Counted from the stretch's first letter, positions 1 to 8,598 are shown. The stretch: 36,044 nucleotides of DNA from JBCCGE01 sp039029455 (GCA_039029455.1 JBCCGE010000031.1:1-36044); one strand, 5' to 3'. The notes: generated by a model not told the origin, from the sequence alone. Numbers and translations: made by a program.

Positions 1-434
1 CGCAACAAGTCAGGTACTGGCAGTTGAATAAAGCCAGTAGAAAGCTCAATCATGTCAAATTCAAGTTTTTTGCATTCCTCTATATAGGCGTCAATGTGAG
101 TTGGCGCGCGCGACAGCAGATTTTCAATCCAGCCCCCGGTTGACACGTATACGCCGTGCTCGTGACAGATTCGATTTATTTTCTTCACGTATTCGGCCGG
201 CATCAGCGAGAACGAACCGCCCGCATACTTGTAGCCATCTATATGCTCACCCATACCTTCCAGCAGTTCTCTAGTGTAGGTGGGGGTTACGCTGGCGTAA
301 TAAGGGCCGCGTATTTCCGTAATGGACTTTTCGCGCGGTTTGGGGTCGCGATCATTCATTGGAACGTAAGGAAAGGAACGGTTCTCCCAGACTTCTGATT
401 GTTTACGTTCTTTATTTGGATCAATATCTAGCAT
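1..434 (-). CDS. ComA-like phosphosulfolactate synthase family protein (N-terminal part, cut by window edge)
   Basis: Translating the minus strand from the ATG at 434 gives an open frame of 144 codons that runs off the left edge. A GAGG ribosome binding site lies 7 bases before the ATG. Visible motifs are IRGPYYAS, then HIDGYKYAGGSFSLMP, CHEHGVYVSTGGWIE and LEFDMIELSTGFIQLP. This is the order seen in the ComA family (TIM barrel, PF02679), where a lysine follows the first strand, a G-G-W/T segment follows the second, and an E-I/L-S-x-G segment follows the third. Known ComA adds sulfite to phosphoenolpyruvate to make phosphosulfolactate; the bacterial and plant (HSA32-type) relatives are mostly of unknown function. 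It lies 61 bases downstream of, and codirectional with, an MmgE/PrpD gene, so the two are probably one operon. The family call is fairly sure; the reaction is not. Confidence 0.72.
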   Translation of the reverse strand, partial: MLDIDPNKERKQSEVWENRSFPYVPMNDRDPKPREKSITEIRGPYYASVTPTYTRELLEGMGEHIDGYKYAGGSFSLMPAEYVKKINRICHEHGVYVSTGGWIENLLSRAPTHIDAYIEECKKLEFDMIELSTGFIQLPVPDLL

Positions 435-495
435 GGCATATCCTCAACAAACATATTAAAAAAGCAGGTCCGACTTAAAACAGACCACTAAAAAA

Positions 496-1890
496 TTACT
501 CGGTTAAATTACCAAGAATGTGCGCCAGCTCACGTGCGGACGAATCTTCAAGGTTTTTCACGACTGCAACAATGCGTTCGCGCACTTTTTTGGATGTGAA
601 CGGAGTCGCTAGATCGATAAATTTTTCCTCAACCGTCTGCCACGACATGGGACGAGTATTAAACCCCTCGTAATCGGTTTTCATAACTTCATGAACTGTA
701 CCGTCTTGCAACGTAAAGGTGAGTCGGGTGCAGACTTCATTGGGAAAGCGGTCGGTGTATTCCTGTTTTGGCACAACAGTAAAGCGCTGAATTAATTGTT
801 GAATATCGTCATTCAGGAAACGATCGTTTTCATATTGTGCCGGCAGCACATTGCCGTCGATTAGAGCTACGCCGACCATATACTGCAATGAGTGATCGGC
901 CTCTTCCTTGGTGCGAATTATGGTTTTGTCGCCCTCTTCACCGCCGCCAATGATGTGAAACGCAACATCAAAAATCTCGATGTTAATGTGTTGGATCTGA
1001 TCCCAGCTGAAACCTTTTTCGGCCTGTAATTCCAATGCACCTTCAATCGACGATTGTGAGTGAATCTCAGCATTGTATTTTTTGATGATCGATTTGCGCA
1101 CGTTCTCCAGATCTTCGTTTTCCCAATCGATAGCAAACTCACCAGAAATTGCTTCTTTCAGGCCTTTATTACCTTCAAACACTTCCTCTGGACCTGTGAT
1201 ACCACGAAATGCAAGAAACGCCGAGTGGCTGCCTACAAATCCTGTATTGGGGTAAGCCAGACCTTTCCAATGACTAATGGCTCCTGTTCGAGTAACCCGC
1301 AAGGCGTTATTGCAGGTGCCTGAAATCGCAATGGCCATCGCTGTTTTTTCAGCGTCCAGACCCAGCGCGCGCGCTACGCCAGCCGCAGATGCATACGCAC
1401 CTTGCACAGTATGATCAAAACCTTTCGCCCGCACGGGCGCCTCATCGCAGAGACGACCCTGTACCTGATACGCAACGGCCATAGCGGACAGCACGTCATC
1501 ACCGGAAGAATCGGCATACTCTGCCGCAGCCAGAACTGCGCCAAAGTTATCAGACTGATGACAGGTTTCACCTTTAGCCAGATAGCTGTCCATAAAATCG
1601 AGATAACGCGACAACGCACCGTTATAAAAACCAACGCGATCCGGAGATGATTTCCCGCCACCAATGAACGTACACAGCGGCTTGCCACCAAAGTCTTCAT
1701 CGTGTTCACGAATCATTCTGATTGGCTCACCTTCCAGTGCGCCGATCGCCACTCCAATGGTGTCCAGAATGCGCTTTTTCAGCTCTTCCCGAGCCTCGTG
1801 AGTCATTACTTTGTGGTTTGCCTGCGACACGAAACGGCCGAGCTTTCTGACTTCGGTATCGCTGATACCACCACTTTCTGTTGCTGCCAT
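496..1890 (-). CDS. MmgE/PrpD family protein (copy 1)
   Basis: A 464-residue protein, the usual length of the MmgE/PrpD family, which includes 2-methylcitrate dehydratase, cis-aconitate decarboxylase and iminodisuccinate epimerase. Near the N-terminus LDTIGVAIGALEG is the family's helical signature; SRYLDFMDSYL followed by CHQSDNFGAVLAAAEYA matches the conserved D-D/H region of the active-site dome. No signal peptide or membrane segment is seen, so it should be cytoplasmic. The start is the ATG at 1890, with AAGGAG nine bases upstream. It is followed 61 bases later by the ComA-like gene, suggesting joint action on an acidic substrate. No prpB, prpC or acnD lies nearby, so a standard methylcitrate cycle role is not supported. 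It is clearly a different protein from the second MmgE/PrpD copy at 5645. The family is certain; the substrate is unknown. Confidence 0.9.
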   Translation of the reverse strand: MAATESGGISDTEVRKLGRFVSQANHKVMTHEAREELKKRILDTIGVAIGALEGEPIRMIREHDEDFGGKPLCTFIGGGKSSPDRVGFYNGALSRYLDFMDSYLAKGETCHQSDNFGAVLAAAEYADSSGDDVLSAMAVAYQVQGRLCDEAPVRAKGFDHTVQGAYASAAGVARALGLDAEKTAMAIAISGTCNNALRVTRTGAISHWKGLAYPNTGFVGSHSAFLAFRGITGPEEVFEGNKGLKEAISGEFAIDWENEDLENVRKSIIKKYNAEIHSQSSIEGALELQAEKGFSWDQIQHINIEIFDVAFHIIGGGEEGDKTIIRTKEEADHSLQYMVGVALIDGNVLPAQYENDRFLNDDIQQLIQRFTVVPKQEYTDRFPNEVCTRLTFTLQDGTVHEVMKTDYEGFNTRPMSWQTVEEKFIDLATPFTSKKVRERIVAVVKNLEDSSARELAHILGNLTE

Positions 1891-2545
1891 CTGGGTAAAC
1901 TCCTTACAGTGAATTTGTGATCATGATGCTCTCAACCAGGCCACCCGCCGCAATCAAAGACTGTTGGCTATGTGTACTACGGGGTTGCCCATGCTGTCTG
2001 CGTGCCGGTCCGTTCTGGTATTCAAATGAAGCGACTGCCTTCGTGCCCGGGGCAACGCATATTCTTTCATAAAACAGAATAAGAATCATTACTATTTAGC
2101 ATTAATTTTCATTATTTATTCGACGCGTCAACTTTCGGTAAACAGCTCGGAGGGCTAAAGCCACAAATAATCGAACGGATAACGCAAAAAATTGCTGTGC
2201 TTCGCGCAGCAATCAAGGACCCTATTTCTTGGGCGCATCAGGTTTAGAAACCTCGCGGAGATGTGATTTCAAAACGTTGAAATAGCGGGAACATCTCAAG
2301 CGTATTCGCACGTCATCGATACACAAAGACAACGTAGTCCCGACTCAAGCGCAGCAAGTGCGGCCCACGGAGGGCACTGATGGAGAGCTGCCTGCCGGCT
2401 TTTTACACAAACAGCGCGAACACGGGATTTTCAACGGGGCAGTGAACTTTGATTCGTCAACGCATCCGCCCGGTTTACAGAGCGCCCCTGACTCAGGCAA
2501 TCTCGGCCCATCCCCGTGTCAACACAACGATCGCATTTACTAACC
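1891..2545. other. Long divergent intergenic region between prpD-like gene and betC
   Basis: About 650 bases separate the minus-strand MmgE/PrpD gene from betC. The part nearest the prpD-like gene ends in an AT-rich patch (about 2060-2125) that could hold its promoter. The only strong structure is a hairpin with a T-tract on the minus strand (2186-2213). Short open frames are present (for example minus 1904-2089), but none has a recognisable domain or convincing ribosome binding site. Confidence 0.5.
2186..2213 (-). terminator. Rho-independent terminator-like hairpin on the minus strand
   Basis: Read on the minus strand, ATTGCTGCGC and GCACAGCAAT form a 10-pair stem (one G-U pair) around a GAA loop, followed directly by TTTTTT. 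No minus-strand gene ends just upstream of it, so it could close a non-coding transcript starting within 2214-2545, or stop antisense transcription coming out of betC. The structure is plain; its role is inferred. Confidence 0.55.
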
Positions 2546-4054
2546 ATGAACACACCTAATTTTCTGATCCTGATGGTGGATCAGCTTAACGGCACCCTGT
2601 TTCCGGATGGGCCGGCCGAGTGGCTGCACGCGCCCAATCTTAAAACTCTCGCGAAACGCTCCGCACGCTTTGCCAACACCTATACAGCATCGCCGTTGTG
2701 CGCGCCAGGACGCGCAAGCTTCATGTCCGGTCAACTGCCTTCAATGACCCGGGTCTATGACAATGCCGCCGAGTTCGCATCCGATATTCCAACCTATGCC
2801 CACCATCTCAGGCGTGCGGGATATCACACCTGCCTTAGCGGCAAAATGCATTTCGTGGGTCCCGATCAGTTGCACGGATTTGAAGAGCGCCTGACCACAG
2901 ATATCTATCCGGCGGATTTTGGCTGGACACCCGATTACCGCAAACCCGGAGAGCGAATCGAGTGGTGGTACCACAATATGGGTTCAGTAACCGGCGCAGG
3001 CGTTGCGGAAATCACAAACCAGCTCGAGTATGACGACGAAGTTGCCTTTCAGGCTGTGCGAAAGATACAGGATCTTGCGCGCGGCGCTGACCAGCGGCCC
3101 TGGTGTTTAACAGTGAGTTTTACACACCCGCACGACCCCTATGTGGCGCGTCGCAAATACTGGGATTTGTATGCGGACTGCGAACACCTGCTGCCGACTG
3201 TCGGCGCTCTTGATTACAACGATCACGACGCTCACTCCCAAAGAATTTTCGATGCCAATGACTGGCGAAGCTATGAGATCGAAGACACGCACATTCAGCG
3301 CTCCCGGCGGGCTTATTTCGCCAACATCTCCTATCTCGATGAAAAAGTCGGGGAGATACTGCAGACACTCGACGCTACCCGCCAGGAAGCCGTAGTGCTG
3401 TTTGTATCGGATCATGGAGACATGCTGGGCGAACGCGGACTTTGGTTCAAAATGTCGTTTTACGAAGGTTCTTCGCGGGTTCCGCTACTGCTGTCCGGCC
3501 CAACGATCGAACCCGGTCGGATCGAAACTCCGGTATCGACTATCGACGTAACACCGACACTGGCCGATCTGGCCGGCGTCGATCTGAGTGAGGTTATGCC
3601 CTGGACCGCCGGGGAAAGTCTGGTTCCAATAGCTTCGGGAGCAAAGCGCAGTACCAATGTAGTGATGGAGTATGCTGCCGAGGCATCGTATGCACCACTC
3701 GTCTCGATCCGCGGTCCCCGCTACAAATACAATCGCTGCGTTCTCGATCCGGATCAACTGTTCGATCTCGAAACAGATCCTGATGAACTAAATAATCTCG
3801 CAGGCAAACAGAGTCATGCCGAAATTTTGCGTGTGATGCAGACTGAAGCGGATCAGCATTGGGATCTTGAACGTTTCGATGCTGAAGTGCGTCAGAGTCA
3901 GGCCCGACGCTGGGTCGTTTACGACGCGCTTCGCAACGGCGCCTACTTTCCCTGGGATTACCAACCCCTGTTTCGCGCCTCAGAACGCTATATGCGCAAT
4001 CACATGGATTTAAATGTCGTGGAGGAAGGTCAGCGTTTCCCCAGAGGTGAATAG
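2546..4054 (+). CDS. betC: Choline-sulfatase
   Basis: Hydrolyses choline-O-sulfate to choline and sulfate, supplying a glycine betaine precursor and sulfur. The 502-residue protein matches rhizobial BetC along its whole length as I remember that protein. MVDQLNGTLFPDGPAEWLHA holds a metal-binding Asp near residue 12. SPLCAPGRASF carries the sulfatase C-x-P-x-R motif, with Cys52 the residue converted to formylglycine. The family blocks LTTDIYPADFGWTPDYRKPG, SDHGDMLGERGLW and the C-terminal ASERYMRNHM ... PRGE are all present. I chose the ATG at 2546 because the homologous protein starts there; a GTG at 2516 in the same frame is possible, and neither has a strong ribosome binding site. No betI, betA, betB or choline transporter is adjacent. 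It would need a formylglycine-generating enzyme encoded elsewhere. Confidence 0.95.
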   Translation: MNTPNFLILMVDQLNGTLFPDGPAEWLHAPNLKTLAKRSARFANTYTASPLCAPGRASFMSGQLPSMTRVYDNAAEFASDIPTYAHHLRRAGYHTCLSGKMHFVGPDQLHGFEERLTTDIYPADFGWTPDYRKPGERIEWWYHNMGSVTGAGVAEITNQLEYDDEVAFQAVRKIQDLARGADQRPWCLTVSFTHPHDPYVARRKYWDLYADCEHLLPTVGALDYNDHDAHSQRIFDANDWRSYEIEDTHIQRSRRAYFANISYLDEKVGEILQTLDATRQEAVVLFVSDHGDMLGERGLWFKMSFYEGSSRVPLLLSGPTIEPGRIETPVSTIDVTPTLADLAGVDLSEVMPWTAGESLVPIASGAKRSTNVVMEYAAEASYAPLVSIRGPRYKYNRCVLDPDQLFDLETDPDELNNLAGKQSHAEILRVMQTEADQHWDLERFDAEVRQSQARRWVVYDALRNGAYFPWDYQPLFRASERYMRNHMDLNVVEEGQRFPRGE

Positions 4055-4081
4055 ATACCGGGTCAGAGTTCGCCCCTAACT

Positions 4082-4225
4082 AGAAGCTATCTCATAAATG
4101 CATCTTGACTTGAATGTCGGTATTTCAAGCACCGTTCCGATGCTCATTTACCCATGTAAACTGCGCTTCTCACGGTACTTGCGCCTTGTACTCCAAGCCA
4201 ATCTACTATTTATGAGATGACTTCT
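4082..4225 (-). repeat. 144-bp MITE-like element with terminal inverted repeats, copy A
   Basis: This segment is, in reverse orientation, about 92% identical (12 mismatches in 144 by hand alignment) to 14573-14716, and both copies are exactly 144 bases. The ends form terminal inverted repeats of about 18 bases, AGAAGTCATCTCATAAAT against AGAAGCTATCTCATAAAT. A small internal dyad, TTTAC-ATGG-GTAAA, lies near the middle. There is no coding capacity. The right end overlaps the last codon of the UbiF-like gene: two of the three bases of its TAG stop lie inside the element. No clear target-site duplication is visible. Confidence 0.85.
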
Positions 4226-5435
4226 AACACCCGACGGCGTATTTGAGCACCTGATTTTTCAAGGGCTGAACACGGTTGGCCAGACTTAAACCCATTGTGC
4301 GGGCTTGATGTAACGGCCAAATCCGGTTTGAGAAGGTCAGGTAAAAACCATCCATTGCCGACATCATCATCAGATTATCGTATCGACGTCGGCGCTCGTA
4401 TTCGGCAAATACTTTTTGCCGATCAAGGGCAGTCTTCGGGTCAGCCCGATCAACAAGCTCGAGTAATATGGAGACATCCTTGAAGCCAAGATTGACCCCT
4501 TGCCCGGCCAGCGGATTGATGCAGTGCGCCGCATCGCCAATCAATAACACATTATTTCGATAGTAGCGGTTTGCATGCATTCTCTGGATTGGAAAGCTGG
4601 CGCGCCCAACAATCGAAAAGCTTTGCAGGCTATCGGGGAATGCATTCACAACAGCCGAATGCAGCGCGGCGTCGTCAAGCGCCTTGAGTCTCGCGACTTC
4701 TGGTGCCGAGTTGTACCAGATCAGTGACGCGTGATTATCATACATCGGCAACAGCGCCATAGGTCCTTCCGGTGTGAACTGCTGCCACGTGGTGTCGCCA
4801 ACATCAGAATGCATCTTCACCGTGATTCCGAGAACCTGTTGAGCATAGTTCCATCCGCAGCTGCGTATTCCAGCGGTATCTCGCAGCTCAGAACGAACCC
4901 CGTCGGCCGCGATCAACCAGTCACAGCAGAGCTCTTTGCCACTGTCGAATCGAACACGGGTCGTACTGTTCAGATCAATCGACGAAATAACCTCACCAAA
5001 CAACAGCTCAAGGTTGGATAACTTTTTCGAGCGCTCAAACATGGCGAGCTGAACAAGCCTGTTTTCAATAAAATAACCAAGCTCAGGCAGTCCGATGTCT
5101 TCGGCGCTGAACGCACACACTCCACTGTCTTCCCAGACTTTTAAATGCCGGTATTTGTGATAACGCATCGACTCCAGTGGTTCCCAGGCGCCGAGTCCGG
5201 ATATCGTTTCTTTGGATGCCAGATTGATGGCCGATACGCGAAGATCAGGCGGCTGCAGTGGATCAAAAGCGCGAGGTTCTCGCTGTTCGACCAGCACCAC
5301 GTTTAATCCGCGCTGAGCCAGCCCGAGCGCCGTCGCACTGCCAACCATACCACCACCAATGACAGCAACATCCGCATGTGGCGGACTGTTTTCAGAGTGA
5401 ATGTGGTCGGTATTCAAGACGGCCTGAGTACGCAA
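4224..5435 (-). CDS. ubiF: UbiF-like FAD-dependent ubiquinone-biosynthesis hydroxylase
   Basis: A 403-residue flavin monooxygenase of the UbiH/UbiF/VisC group. The FAD-binding GxGxxG appears as VAVIGGGMVGSA near residue 25, and the second FAD motif as LIGDAAHCINPLAGQGVNLG. The segments PPDLRVSAINLAS, MRYHKYRHLKVWE and LPELGYFIENRLVQ, and the C-terminal LKNQVLKYAVG, fit UbiF best; UbiF hydroxylates a demethoxy-ubiquinol intermediate in aerobic ubiquinone synthesis. A sister family member (UbiH, UbiI or UbiM) cannot be excluded. No ATG exists before the FAD motif: an in-frame TGA directly precedes a TTG at 5435, so a TTG start (5435, or a later one near 5420) is forced. The 3' end abuts a 144-bp repeat that supplies most of the stop codon. 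No other ubi gene is adjacent. Confidence 0.82.
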   Translation of the reverse strand: MRTQAVLNTDHIHSENSPPHADVAVIGGGMVGSATALGLAQRGLNVVLVEQREPRAFDPLQPPDLRVSAINLASKETISGLGAWEPLESMRYHKYRHLKVWEDSGVCAFSAEDIGLPELGYFIENRLVQLAMFERSKKLSNLELLFGEVISSIDLNSTTRVRFDSGKELCCDWLIAADGVRSELRDTAGIRSCGWNYAQQVLGITVKMHSDVGDTTWQQFTPEGPMALLPMYDNHASLIWYNSAPEVARLKALDDAALHSAVVNAFPDSLQSFSIVGRASFPIQRMHANRYYRNNVLLIGDAAHCINPLAGQGVNLGFKDVSILLELVDRADPKTALDRQKVFAEYERRRRYDNLMMMSAMDGFYLTFSNRIWPLHQARTMGLSLANRVQPLKNQVLKYAVGC

Positions 5436-5644
5436 TCAAAGAGCTGACAGTAAAGAGAGTGTAGCAAAGCCCGAGACAAGCACCTATCCGGTATTATCAG
5501 GAAAAGACTCAAAACACATCTCGGCCTAACGATACAATTGTGTTCAGCCTCACTCTTTGGCGCCCACTTCAATTCACCGGGAATTTTTATACACTTTACC
5601 TATAGATTTCAGACTTTTCCGATCTGATTCAATCGACTCTCGTT

Positions 5645-7003
5645 ATGCCCAAAATTAACTTTAGCAATTTTGCCAACACACTAAGTTACAAAAGTCTTCC
5701 TGAAGAGCTGCTGGTACTTCTTCGTCGCAGCTTTATGGACACAATGGGTGTAGCCGCGCTCGGATCAACAACAGAAATGTCAGAACGCGCCCGGCGCGCA
5801 AGCCTGACGCTGTTCGGAGCAGCGGCAGGAAGCAGTTCTAGAATGCTGATGGATGGTCGCAACGTCAGTCCCGCAGGTGCGGCGATGGCGGGGGCGTTCA
5901 CCGTTGACAGCATCGATGCCCACGACGGCAACACACCAAACAAAGGGCACGCCGGCTCCGCGGTATTTCCGGCGGTTCTGGCCGTCGCCGACTCCATTCT
6001 GCAATCGGATCGGCGTATTTCTGGTCAGGATCTTGCGGTCTGGCTCGCAGTTGCCTATGAGGTAAGCTATCGAGCCGGTCAGGTGCAGCACGCAACCTGC
6101 ACCGACTACCACACCTCCGGCGCCTGGACGGCCGTGGGTGTTGCGGTTGCCGTTACGCGAATGCTGGAGGGTTCCGATGAACAGATTCGTCATGCGGCAG
6201 GGATTGCCGAGTATCACGGTCCCAGAAGTCAGATGATGCGCTGCATCGACTTTCCGACCAATCTTCGGGACGGAGTAGGCTGGGGCGCACCCTCTGGTGT
6301 CACTGCGGCGTACCTTGCTCTTGAGGGATTTACCGGTGCGCCGGCACTAACCTGTGAAAGCGAAGATGCAACGCCCTACTGGAGCGATCTGGGAGAACGT
6401 TGGTTAACTCTGGAACACACACACTACAAGCGCTATCCCTGTTGTCGCTGGGCGCATTCCGCAATGGACAGTGCGCATCGTCTGATGATTGATAACACAC
6501 TGTCGCACACTGATATAGAGCGCGTTGAAATTCACACGTTTCACTACGCAACGCGTTTAGCAGGGCACGAGCCCGGAAATCTTGATGAACTCAGTTACTC
6601 CATAGCGTTTCCGGTCGCGACCATGATCGTGCGCGGCCAGATGGGAGCGCCGGAGCTGGCACCGGAAATTTTGCACGATGCAGACATTCTTCGAATCAGT
6701 CGAGCAACCGAGCTGATTGACGATCCGGAGCTGACGGAGCGAAGTGTTCAGAAGCGATGGGCGCAGGTGACGTTTGTTTTGAAAGACGGGGGTCGAATTC
6801 AGGGCGAACCGTGCACACCCAAAGGAGACGTAGACGACCCATTGTCCGAAGAGGCAATTGACGAAAAATTCCTGTTGCTTGCGCAGAGCGTTCTCGGACC
6901 GTCTCGTTGCAACACGCTGCAGTCGTACTGTCGCCGGTTCGACTCACTGGACAGAGAGGATTTTCTGGACTTATTCGATATGTGTTTAACATCAACTAGG
7001 TAA
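5645..7003 (+). CDS. MmgE/PrpD family protein (copy 2)
   Basis: A 452-residue cytoplasmic protein of the MmgE/PrpD family. RRSFMDTMGVAALGS is the N-terminal helix signature. AFTVDSIDAHDGNTPNKGHA with GSAVFPAVLAVADS is the conserved active-site region carrying D-A-H-D and G-H-A. KRYPCCRWAHSAMD corresponds to the conserved K-x-Y-P/C-C-x-x-x-H segment. It differs strongly from copy 1 at 496-1890 and is probably an older paralogue with another substrate. The gene stands alone: the previous gene is divergent and oxyR converges from the other side 94 bases away. The ATG at 5645 is the first in frame; an AT-rich stretch (TTTATACACTTTACCTATAG) about 45 bases upstream could be its promoter. The family is sure, the reaction unknown. 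Confidence 0.9.
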   Translation: MPKINFSNFANTLSYKSLPEELLVLLRRSFMDTMGVAALGSTTEMSERARRASLTLFGAAAGSSSRMLMDGRNVSPAGAAMAGAFTVDSIDAHDGNTPNKGHAGSAVFPAVLAVADSILQSDRRISGQDLAVWLAVAYEVSYRAGQVQHATCTDYHTSGAWTAVGVAVAVTRMLEGSDEQIRHAAGIAEYHGPRSQMMRCIDFPTNLRDGVGWGAPSGVTAAYLALEGFTGAPALTCESEDATPYWSDLGERWLTLEHTHYKRYPCCRWAHSAMDSAHRLMIDNTLSHTDIERVEIHTFHYATRLAGHEPGNLDELSYSIAFPVATMIVRGQMGAPELAPEILHDADILRISRATELIDDPELTERSVQKRWAQVTFVLKDGGRIQGEPCTPKGDVDDPLSEEAIDEKFLLLAQSVLGPSRCNTLQSYCRRFDSLDREDFLDLFDMCLTSTR

Positions 7004-7097
7004 ACAGCGCCAATCGATTGTCGGAGAGTTTGGTCGATATCCGCACCTAAGAATCGACCTCTAAGATCAGATTCCCGACGCTTTAATCAAGTGTTTG

Positions 7098-7994
7098 TCA
7101 CTGGTGACGAGCTAATTCGCTCGCAAACAGTTCCATAAGCAATTGGATATTTCGCACACCAGGATAGTTGGGGCGGACCGCGAACGCAATCTCCCGATGC
7201 GGACCGGGTTCAGATAAGGGAACACAGGCGAGAGCCGGGTTGCTCAGCACCAGCTGCGACATCGCCATTTTTGGGGCAAAGGTCGTACCCATCCCGCTGG
7301 CAACCAATTGCACTAGTGTATTCAGACCGGTGGCGCCGAGGTGTTGAACCGACTTCTCGGAAAGCTGGCAGGCTGAGAGCGCATGTTCTTTCAAACAGTG
7401 GCCGTCCTGCAACAACATCAATTGACCTGGATCAATTTCATCGCTGCTGATGCTCGAGCGTTTTGCCCGCGTGTCCTGCTTTTGTGTAATCCACAGAAAC
7501 TTCTCTTCCCAAAAGCTGAATGTCAGTAAATTACCGCAGTGATATGGAAGCGCAATGATCGCCGTATCCAGATCTCCGCTTCGCACCTGTTCGAGCAGGA
7601 CATGGGTTTGCTCTTCCGAAATCTTTAGTTCAAGGGCAGGATATTCACGCTGCAGTCTGGGCAGGACGATCGGCAGAAGATAGGGACAGATTGTTGGAAT
7701 AATGCCCACAGAAAGCGTTGCACTCAGTTCACCTTGCACGGCACTGCCCAGCTTCTCGATTTCATCCATTAGCAGCTTGACCTCGCGCGCCTTAGAGAGG
7801 AACTGCCGGCCCGGAGGAGTCACCAGTACCTGCTTGTTATTGCGCTCGAAAATCTGAAACCCCAGAGATTTTTCCAGTTCGGACAGCGCCGTGCTGAGTG
7901 CCGACTGAGACACCGAACAGTATTCAGCTGCTTTCTTAAAATGCAGTGTGCGCTCGGCAGCGAGCGCGTAATTGATCTGTTTCAGCGAGATCAC
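7098..7994 (-). CDS. oxyR: OxyR-type LysR regulator of the peroxide response
   Basis: A 298-residue LysR-family regulator: N-terminal winged helix-turn-helix (residues about 1-60, with FKKAAEYCSVSQSALSTAL) and a periplasmic-binding-protein-like effector domain. LLQDGHCLKEHALSAC places Cys200 and Cys209 nine residues apart, matching the peroxide-sensing Cys199/Cys208 disulfide pair of E. coli OxyR; GMGTTFAPKMA is also typical. It should sense hydrogen peroxide by disulfide formation and activate peroxide-defence genes. It is divergent from katG, its classical target, which supports the call. The start is the ATG at 7994; the family's conserved N-terminal sequence begins at once. Confidence 0.93.
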   Translation of the reverse strand: MISLKQINYALAAERTLHFKKAAEYCSVSQSALSTALSELEKSLGFQIFERNNKQVLVTPPGRQFLSKAREVKLLMDEIEKLGSAVQGELSATLSVGIIPTICPYLLPIVLPRLQREYPALELKISEEQTHVLLEQVRSGDLDTAIIALPYHCGNLLTFSFWEEKFLWITQKQDTRAKRSSISSDEIDPGQLMLLQDGHCLKEHALSACQLSEKSVQHLGATGLNTLVQLVASGMGTTFAPKMAMSQLVLSNPALACVPLSEPGPHREIAFAVRPNYPGVRNIQLLMELFASELARHQ

Positions 7995-8023
7995 ATTCTA
8001 TGGATCGTGGGTAATGAGCAGTA

Positions 8024-8060
8024 GTTCAATATTTTAGAACATAATCTTAAAATAGTTCAA
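8024..8060. promoter_or_regulatory. Possible OxyR/LysR operator upstream of oxyR
   Basis: GTTCAATATTTTAGAAC (8024-8040) is an imperfect dyad with the T-N11-A layout of LysR-type sites, and a third half-site AGTTCAA follows at 8054-8060. It lies 30-66 bases upstream of oxyR, where autoregulation would be expected. It is only a pattern match and does not fit the full E. coli OxyR consensus of four ATAG-like blocks. Confidence 0.25.
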
Positions 8061-8168
8061 ATTAATTTCATTATCAGATGAGTTACTCTAATCACTCCTG
8101 CCCGAACAGGTCGGACAGGTTTTTTTAAATCCAACTTAAACGGGGAGCAATCCAACCCATGTCCGTAC

Positions 8169-8480
8169 TCAGATTGTGTCGCTCCTATTATAATGACAGA
8201 GACGCAATATCATCGATTCACCCGGAGTATTGTCCAACCCAGGACTCGCAATCAGGCGAATCGATTTTATGTCATACAGACTCTACTCCACCACAGGTTC
8301 ACTAAGTCGGTACCGCTGTTGCATGAAGTAGATGCGAAGCATGGATTCCAGCCCTATTGGCTGATGGTCATCCCCCCGTTTTGGATAATGACGCTTGATC
8401 ACCGGTAACGTTTCCTTCCAGGCCAGAATGTATTTCATCTCGATTAAAAATTTTTGTTTCAGATTGTTTTGTTCTTTACT
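8169..8480 (-). pseudogene. Decayed N-terminal fragment of an IS5-family transposase
   Basis: The minus strand reads 103 codons from 8480 to a TGA at 8169-8171, with one in-frame TAG at 8283-8285. The translation contains FLIEMKYILAWKETLPVIKR, then HYPKRG, PIGLESMLRIYFMQQRYRLS, and after the TAG SLYDIKSIRLIA. This follows the start of IS5-family transposases: F-L-D-E-M at the N-terminus, E-P-H-Y-P-K, the R-P-P-I-G/Y-L-E-x-M-L-R-I-x-F-x-Q-Q-W block, then A-L-Y-D-S/I. The catalytic DDE part is absent. It is a remnant inside the oxyR-katG intergenic region; I did not find matching element ends. Confidence 0.78.
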
Positions 8481-8598
8481 GAGTATTCGAGTTTTGAAAC
8501 GCTGGATCCGGACATCGCAGGGAACGCGTTGACGTGTAAGTTTGCATAGCTGATGATTTCAGTGATCATGATTTTTACAGAGATTCCACAACCCAGTA

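Noticed and set aside
1904..2089. 61-codon minus-strand frame before the prpD-like gene
   Set aside because: No homology or ribosome binding site I can see; more likely the transcribed leader.
2080..2094. Fur-box-like TAAGAATCATTACTA
   Set aside because: Only about 11 of 15 positions match the TGATAATnATTATCA form in an AT-rich region; too weak to claim iron control.
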